Positions 59,375 through 64,000 of a stretch of DNA of 64,000 nt are shown piece by piece; positions within the stretch are counted from its first letter, which is position 1; each line of letters begins with the position of its first letter. The DNA comes from Caenibius sp. WL. GTDB lineage: Bacteria > Pseudomonadota > Alphaproteobacteria > Sphingomonadales > Sphingomonadaceae. Location: NCBI RefSeq assembly GCF_019803445.1, contig NZ_CP081844.1, positions 2,368,501 to 2,432,500 on the forward strand, written 5' to 3'. A program made the position numbers and the translations under genes. Below the pieces are notes generated by a model that did not search any database, had not been told where the DNA came from, and saw only the letters and a program-made list of their open reading frames with translations.

Positions 59375-59725
59375 TCAGCCGAGCGGTGATTTGAAAATGA
59401 AGAACGCCCCGGCCGCGATCAGCACGAAGCCCGCGATCTGGCTTGGCCCTGGGCGCTGGTCGAACAACAACCACGCCACCAGCAGGAAAGCCACCAGCGA
59501 CAGGACTTCCTGTATCGTCTTGAGTTCGGCGAGGGAATAGGTGCGCACGCCGATGCGGTTGGCGGGCACGGCGAGGCAATATTCGAAGAAGGCGATGCCC
59601 CAGCTTGCCAGTATGGCCAACCACAAGGCGCGCGACGGCGCCTTGAGATGGCCATACCAGGCCAGATTCATCAGCAGGTTCGACCCCGCCAGCAGGCCGA
59701 CCGGCGCCAGAGCGTTCCAGTTCAT
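59375..59725 (-). CDS. DMT superfamily small membrane protein (DUF486 type)
   Basis: A 116-aa protein with four predicted transmembrane helices (about residues 5-25, 35-52, 68-88 and 92-111), FEYCLAVPANRIG and TYSLAELKTIQEVLSLVAF being typical of the DUF486 family. Transport substrate unknown. It lies inside the polyamine cluster, which could hint at a link to polyamine efflux, but nothing in the sequence proves it. Confidence 0.85.
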   Translation of the reverse strand: MNWNALAPVGLLAGSNLLMNLAWYGHLKAPSRALWLAILASWGIAFFEYCLAVPANRIGVRTYSLAELKTIQEVLSLVAFLLVAWLLFDQRPGPSQIAGFVLIAAGAFFIFKSPLG

Positions 59726-59752
59726 CGCCGGATCGGCCCGTTCATCGCGGGA

Positions 59753-60976
59753 TCAGAACGTCACCGGGCCCGGCAGCTCTTCCACCGACCACGGCAGGCC
59801 ATGCCGGTTGAGCATGTCCATGAACGGATCGGGGTCGAACTGTTCGATGTTGAACACGCCCCCTTCTCCATTGGCTCCCTTCCATGCGCCGGTCAGGATC
59901 ATCGCCGCACCGATCATTGCCGGCACCCCGGTGGTGTAGCTGACCGCCTGATTGCCGGTTTCGGCATAGGCTTCTTCATGATCGCAGATGTTCTTGATGT
60001 AGAATGTCTTTTCGCCGCTGCCGTCCAGCGCTTCGCCGGTGGCGATATCGCCGATATTGGTCTTGCCCCTGGTCGTCGGCCCAAGGCTCGCCGGTTCGGG
60101 CAGAACCGCCTTGAGGAATTGCAGCGGGACGATTTCCTGCCCGTTGTAGATCACCGGATCGATCCGGGTCATGCCCACGTTCTGCAGCACGGTCAGATGC
60201 TTGATGTATTCGTCGCCGAACGTCATCCAGAAGCGCGCGCGTTCCATCTCGGGGATGAAGCGGGCGAGGCTTTCCAGTTCCTCATGATACATGAGGTACA
60301 TGTTCTTCGGGCCGACGCCTTCGAAATCGAACTGCACCTTGTTGGCCATCGCCGGGGTTTCGACGAACGCGCCGTTTTCCCAATGGCGCGCGGGCGCGGT
60401 CACTTCGCGGATGTTGATTTCCGGGTTGAAATTGGTGGCGAACGCCTGCCCGTGATCGCCGCCGTTACAGTCGAGGATATCGAGCGTGCGGATGGTCCTG
60501 AGCTTGTGCTTCTTCAGCCACATGGCGAAAACGCTGGTCACGCCTGGATCGAACCCGCTGCCCAGCAGGGCCATGATGCCCTTTTCCCTGAACCGTTCGT
60601 GATAGGCCCACTGCCACTTGTATTCGAACTTCGCTTCGTCCAGCGGTTCGTAATTGGCCGTATCCATGTAATCGACGCCGGTGGCCAGGCACGCATCCAT
60701 GATCGCGAGATCCTGATACGGCAGCGCGAGATTGACGACGAGCCTGGGCTGGATCTGCGCGATCAGGGCGGTGGTCGCCGCCACATCATCCGCATCGACG
60801 GCATAAGTCGCGATGGCGACGCCGGTGCGCTGCTTCACCGATTCGGCGATCGCATCGCACTTGCTCTTCGTCCGGCTGGCGAGATGGATATCGCTGAAAA
60901 TATCCTTGTTCATCGCCATCTTGTGCACGGCGACCGAACCAACACCACCAGCACCAATCACCAATACCCTGCTCAC
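59753..60976 (-). CDS. Carboxynorspermidine/carboxyspermidine dehydrogenase (saccharopine dehydrogenase fold)
   Basis: Reduces the Schiff base of putrescine (or diaminopropane) and aspartate semialdehyde to carboxyspermidine. The 407-aa protein starts at a GTG (60976) with AAAGGAG upstream and has the nucleotide-binding VLVIGAGGVGSVAVHKMA at its N-terminus, then VNLALPYQDLAIMDACLATGVDYMDTANYEP, GSGFDPGVTSVF and the substrate-side LDILDCNGGDHG. It is paired with NspC. Saccharopine dehydrogenase itself is an alternative reading, but the gene pairing favours polyamines. Confidence 0.9.
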   Translation of the reverse strand: MSRVLVIGAGGVGSVAVHKMAMNKDIFSDIHLASRTKSKCDAIAESVKQRTGVAIATYAVDADDVAATTALIAQIQPRLVVNLALPYQDLAIMDACLATGVDYMDTANYEPLDEAKFEYKWQWAYHERFREKGIMALLGSGFDPGVTSVFAMWLKKHKLRTIRTLDILDCNGGDHGQAFATNFNPEINIREVTAPARHWENGAFVETPAMANKVQFDFEGVGPKNMYLMYHEELESLARFIPEMERARFWMTFGDEYIKHLTVLQNVGMTRIDPVIYNGQEIVPLQFLKAVLPEPASLGPTTRGKTNIGDIATGEALDGSGEKTFYIKNICDHEEAYAETGNQAVSYTTGVPAMIGAAMILTGAWKGANGEGGVFNIEQFDPDPFMDMLNRHGLPWSVEELPGPVTF

Positions 60977-61107
60977 GCACGTCTCCTTTGGCCGCAGCGA
61001 AAGCCGGGCATATAGGCCCGGATTATGACAGCACAATATACGCTTGCGCCGCCGCCAGCCACAGGGCCGGCGGCGGCGCGGATTTCAGCGCGGACAACCC
61101 GCCGCAA

Positions 61108-62085
61108 TCAGGCGTCGGCCGGTTCGGCTTCCTGACGGGCGAAATCGAGCGCGGCGAGGAAACGCTCGGCATCGAGCGCGGCCATGCAGCCCGTTCCCGC
61201 CGCCGTCACCGCCTGGCGATAGGTGTGATCCATCACGTCGCCGCAAGCGAACACGCCGGGGATCGCCGTCTTGGGCGTGCCCGGCTCGACGATCAGATAA
61301 CCGGATTCGTCCGTCGGCAGCTTGCCCTGAAACAGTTCGGTCGACGGGGCATGGCCGATGGCGACGAAAGCGCCCTGCGTGGCGAATTCGCTCATTTCGC
61401 CCGTCACCGTGTCGCGCAGCGAAAGCGCCGTCAGCCCGACACCGGTCGGATCGCCGAGGAAACTTTCCACCGCCTTGTTCCACAGCACCGAAATCTTCGG
61501 ATTGGCGAACAGGCGATCCTGCAGGATCTTTTCCGCGCGCAGTTCATCGCGCCGGTGGATCAGCGTCACATCGTCGCTGTGATTGGTGAGATAGAGCGCT
61601 TCTTCCACCGCGGTGTTGCCGCCGCCGATCACCACCACTTTCTTGCCGCGATAGAAGAACCCGTCGCAGGTGGCGCAGGCGGACACGCCCTTGCCCGAAA
61701 ACTGCTGCTCGCCCGGCACGCCCAGCCATTTGGCCTGCGCGCCGGTGGCGATCACCAGCGTATCGCCTTCGTAGACATCGCCGCCATCGCCGATGGCGCG
61801 GAACGGCGAGCCGCTGGCAAGGTCCACCTCGACAATCGTATCCCACAGCATGCGGGTGCCGACATGTTCGGCCTGGGCCTGCATTTCCTGCATCAGCCAC
61901 GGGCCCTGAATCACGTCGCGGAAACCGGGATAATTCTCGACATCGGTCGTGATCGTGAGCTGGCCGCCGGGTTGCAGCCCCTGCACGACAATCGGTTCCA
62001 GCCCGGCGCGCGCGCCATAGATCGCCGCCGAAAGGCCAGCGGGGCCCGAACCGATAATGAGCATGCGTGTCTTGTGAGTCGCCAT
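61108..62085 (-). CDS. trxB: Thioredoxin-disulfide reductase
   Basis: FAD- and NADPH-dependent reductase of thioredoxin, 325 aa. The redox site is CATC (Cys137, Cys140) in SACATCDGFFYRG. FAD and NADPH folds show as IIGSGPAGLSAAIYGARAG and VVIGGGNTAVEEALYL; FACGDVMDHTYRQAVTAAGTGCMAALDAE closes it. The start ATG 62085 has GGAGG six bases upstream. The natural partner TrxA is at 6 kb. Confidence 0.97.
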   Translation of the reverse strand: MATHKTRMLIIGSGPAGLSAAIYGARAGLEPIVVQGLQPGGQLTITTDVENYPGFRDVIQGPWLMQEMQAQAEHVGTRMLWDTIVEVDLASGSPFRAIGDGGDVYEGDTLVIATGAQAKWLGVPGEQQFSGKGVSACATCDGFFYRGKKVVVIGGGNTAVEEALYLTNHSDDVTLIHRRDELRAEKILQDRLFANPKISVLWNKAVESFLGDPTGVGLTALSLRDTVTGEMSEFATQGAFVAIGHAPSTELFQGKLPTDESGYLIVEPGTPKTAIPGVFACGDVMDHTYRQAVTAAGTGCMAALDAERFLAALDFARQEAEPADA

Positions 62086-62213
62086 GAAATCCTCCGGATT
62101 CGGCAGATAGGATGGCGCCGGACGGATTGCCACCCCGCTCCATCTTCTGCCCGGCAAAGCTGAGCTTGGCCCCCGGATTGACGGAGCCCCGCACAGCGCG
62201 CAATGCTGGGCAT

Positions 62214-63080
62214 ATGAAAATACTCGGCCCGACATCGAACAGCTTCATCTCGCAGCGTCTCAAACTCCACTATGTCGACTGGGGCAATCCCGATGCCCCG
62301 CCGCTGATCCTCCAGCACGGCGGGCGCGATCACTGCCGCAGCTGGGACTGGGTGGCCGAGGAACTGCGCGACGACTGGCACGTGATCTGCCCCGATCTGC
62401 GCGGCCATGGCGACAGCGCGTGGTCGGCCGACGGCAATTACAGCTTCAATGCCTATGTCTACGATTTCGCCCAATTGGTGCACGCGCTGGGATACGATCA
62501 GGTATCGATCGTGGCCCATTCGCTGGGCGGCAACATCACCGCCCGCTTCGCCGGGCTCTATCCGCACAAGGTCGCCAAATACGTCAATATCGAAGGGCTC
62601 GGCCTGACCCCGCAGGACCTTCACGAACGCGCGCTGCCCATGCCCGATCTGTTTCGCGAATGGATCGACAAGAAGCGCAACGCCGCCGCCCGCGCGCCGC
62701 GCCGCTATCCCACGCTCGAAGCGGCCTATCGCCGGATGATCGAAGAGAACGACTATCTGACGGAAGAACAGGCCCGGCATCTGACCGTGCACGGCGCCAG
62801 CCGCAATGAAGACGGCACGTTCAGTTGGAAATTCGATCCCTATCTCAACGTCTGGCCATTCTCCGACCTGACGCCCGAACAGATTCAGGCGCTCTGGGCC
62901 TCGATCGCCTGCCCCACCCTGCTGCTCTGGGGCAAGGACAGCTTCTTCCCCAGCCCGGCGCAGGATGGCCGCCTCAGCCATTTCCAGCAGGCCAGGCTGG
63001 TGGAATTCGAAAACGCCGGGCACTGGCTCCATCACGACCAGTTCGGCCGCTTCATGGGCGAATTGCGCGCATTCCTCTAG
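62214..63080 (+). CDS. Alpha/beta hydrolase
   Basis: A 288-aa hydrolase of the haloalkane/epoxide/esterase-type alpha-beta fold. The oxyanion HGG (LQHGGRDHCRSW), the acid-type DLRGHGDS, nucleophile Ser in VAHSLGGN, and the catalytic His in FENAGHWLHHDQFGRF can all be seen. The substrate is not predictable. It is divergent from trxB. Start ATG 62214 was chosen over the longer frame because of the compact fold start; the ribosome-binding site is weak. Confidence 0.87.
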   Translation: MKILGPTSNSFISQRLKLHYVDWGNPDAPPLILQHGGRDHCRSWDWVAEELRDDWHVICPDLRGHGDSAWSADGNYSFNAYVYDFAQLVHALGYDQVSIVAHSLGGNITARFAGLYPHKVAKYVNIEGLGLTPQDLHERALPMPDLFREWIDKKRNAAARAPRRYPTLEAAYRRMIEENDYLTEEQARHLTVHGASRNEDGTFSWKFDPYLNVWPFSDLTPEQIQALWASIACPTLLLWGKDSFFPSPAQDGRLSHFQQARLVEFENAGHWLHHDQFGRFMGELRAFL

Positions 63081-63138
63081 GCCTTAGGGGCGCGTCCCAC
63101 AAAAGATCGGGATGCGCGAGGGAAGCCTGTGCGAGGCG

Positions 63139-64000
63139 CTAAAACTTCCGGGTCAACGCGATTGTCGCCTGGCCATAATCGTAAGCGCCGGTGTTCTGGG
63201 GCACATTGCTGTACTGGACATTGGCCTTCATGAACCACTTGTGCCCTATCTCGGGGCTCGTGATTTCCGCCGCCGCATAATACGACGCCCGCCAGTCGCT
63301 GACCGCATCGCGCTGCGCCCCGATGCCTCCTGCCAGCATATACCGCCATCCGCCGGTATAGCGCCGCATCTGGAGGACGGGCAAAATCTGCGTATACCAA
63401 CGCGGAGAGTAGTAATCATACTCGCGCGGTTCGGTGCTGTGAAAATAGCGGGCGCGAAGCTGCGCGCTCAGGCCCCAATTCTCTTTCAGGACGTGAACGT
63501 AATTTGCGCGTGCGTGAAGTCTGACGTTTTTTCCGGTAAATTCCTGAGCGCCAGCCACAACGGTAAAGCTGTTGCGATCATCGACCGGAAGATCGAGAGC
63601 GGCCCCGAAAAACGTATAGTAGATCCCTTCACGAACCCCGCGTGGCGTTTCCACCACATCGCGTTCGATGAAGAACTCTTTTCGGAACTTGCTGTTATCA
63701 TGGATGCTGGCAGAGCCGATGATCGTATCGCCATCCGTGCCGATCTGCGCGTTCCACGCCCAGTCCGAACCTTTTTCCGCGTAACGGAGGAAAACCCGGT
63801 CTTTATCGACAGCGGCCTGTCCCAAAGGTTTATACCAGGCTTTTTCCAAGCGCACGCCGATGTAATCGCTTTGATCCTTGTAGCGAAAATCGGCATTCAG
63901 GCCCGCGCGGTAAATGTCGGTTTTATCGGAATCCGTGGATGCGAAAAAATCCATACCCACGGCATGCTCCGATTGGGCATCTGCGGCCCCATCCTCTGCC
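63139..64000 (-). CDS. Outer-membrane beta-barrel protein, 3' portion
   Basis: The minus-strand frame is open from 64000 to the stop at 63139, about 287 codons, so the 5' end lies outside the window. Alternating hydrophobic and aromatic strands throughout, a short turn pattern and a terminal Phe (TIALTRKF) mark the end of an outer-membrane barrel recognised by the BAM complex. Several repeated turns such as GVREGIYYTFFGAAL and YDYYSPRWYTQIL are visible. No family name can be given. It may be the C-terminal barrel of a larger protein such as an exopolysaccharide secretin or TPR-barrel. Confidence 0.7.
   Translation of the reverse strand, partial: AEDGAADAQSEHAVGMDFFASTDSDKTDIYRAGLNADFRYKDQSDYIGVRLEKAWYKPLGQAAVDKDRVFLRYAEKGSDWAWNAQIGTDGDTIIGSASIHDNSKFRKEFFIERDVVETPRGVREGIYYTFFGAALDLPVDDRNSFTVVAGAQEFTGKNVRLHARANYVHVLKENWGLSAQLRARYFHSTEPREYDYYSPRWYTQILPVLQMRRYTGGWRYMLAGGIGAQRDAVSDWRASYYAAAEITSPEIGHKWFMKANVQYSNVPQNTGAYDYGQATIALTRKF

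Noticed and set aside
59753-60976. Lysine-pathway saccharopine dehydrogenase
   Set aside because: The fold agrees, but pairing with NspC and a decarboxylase favours carboxy(nor)spermidine dehydrogenase.

Overview
The window comes from the chromosome of a GC-rich alphaproteobacterium, most likely a member of the Sphingomonadales of the Novosphingobium/Sphingobium/Sphingopyxis kind. The reasons are inferential: a C4-pathway 5-aminolevulinate synthase, an alphaproteobacterial AddAB pair, a DivL-type kinase with Tyr in place of the phosphorylated His, Flp-type pilins, and a carboxyspermidine route that would make spermidine. Almost all of it is housekeeping DNA with densely packed genes, many start codons of the GTG or TTG type, and repeated ATGA/GTGA overlaps. 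No prophage, transposase, CRISPR array or rRNA operon was found.

Layout. 1-5.9 kb: secA (3' end outside the window) preceded by a short secreted protein, a TonB-C-like protein, argJ and an inositol-phosphatase family gene. 6-19 kb, minus strand: trxA, addA, addB, murU, amgK, tsaE and divL, chained largely by overlapping stop/start codons, then ahcY. 19-24 kb: a peroxiredoxin, folE, small regulators (two HTH, one Lrp/AsnC), tRNA-Arg(ACG), a MutT-type Nudix enzyme and two Flp pilins. 23.9-24.9 kb is non-coding and filled with repeats. 25-32 kb: an M48 lipoprotein protease, accA, xerD, a 44-aa membrane protein coupled to a 626-aa exported protein, then divergent aroK-aroB. 32-42 kb: a methylmalonyl-CoA (propionate) operon, pccB-epimerase-enoyl hydratase-mutase-bioB-pccA-csaA, facing its probable regulator (ScfR/PccR type) across an operator-like inverted repeat. 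42-56 kb: gor, pgi, lepB-rnc-era, topA, a membrane protein, dprA-plsY, murI, hemA and a PilZ-HTH fusion. 56-61 kb: a second repeat-rich spacer, then a polyamine cluster (ornithine/lysine decarboxylase, carboxynorspermidine decarboxylase and dehydrogenase). 61-64 kb: trxB, an alpha/beta hydrolase and the 3' part of an outer-membrane barrel gene.

How the genes work together. The propionate block is a self-contained module: carboxylase subunits, epimerase and B12 mutase convert propionyl-CoA to succinyl-CoA, and bioB supplies the biotin cofactor within the same operon. amgK and murU form the cell-wall sugar recycling shortcut to UDP-MurNAc. lepB, rnc and era share overlapping frames. The polyamine genes connect ornithine to putrescine to (carboxy)spermidine.

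The best candidate for something undescribed is the secA leader. An 88-aa exported peptide ends in a tract that resembles the SecM arrest motif (P-x-W-x5-G-I-x-R-A). It is followed by a 9-bp stem-loop whose loop can pair with the secA ribosome-binding site, and it is preceded by a tiny overlapping ORF with a strong ribosome-binding site. The second notable feature is a set of non-coding repeat blocks shared, in inverted orientation, between the spacers at 24 kb and 56 kb.
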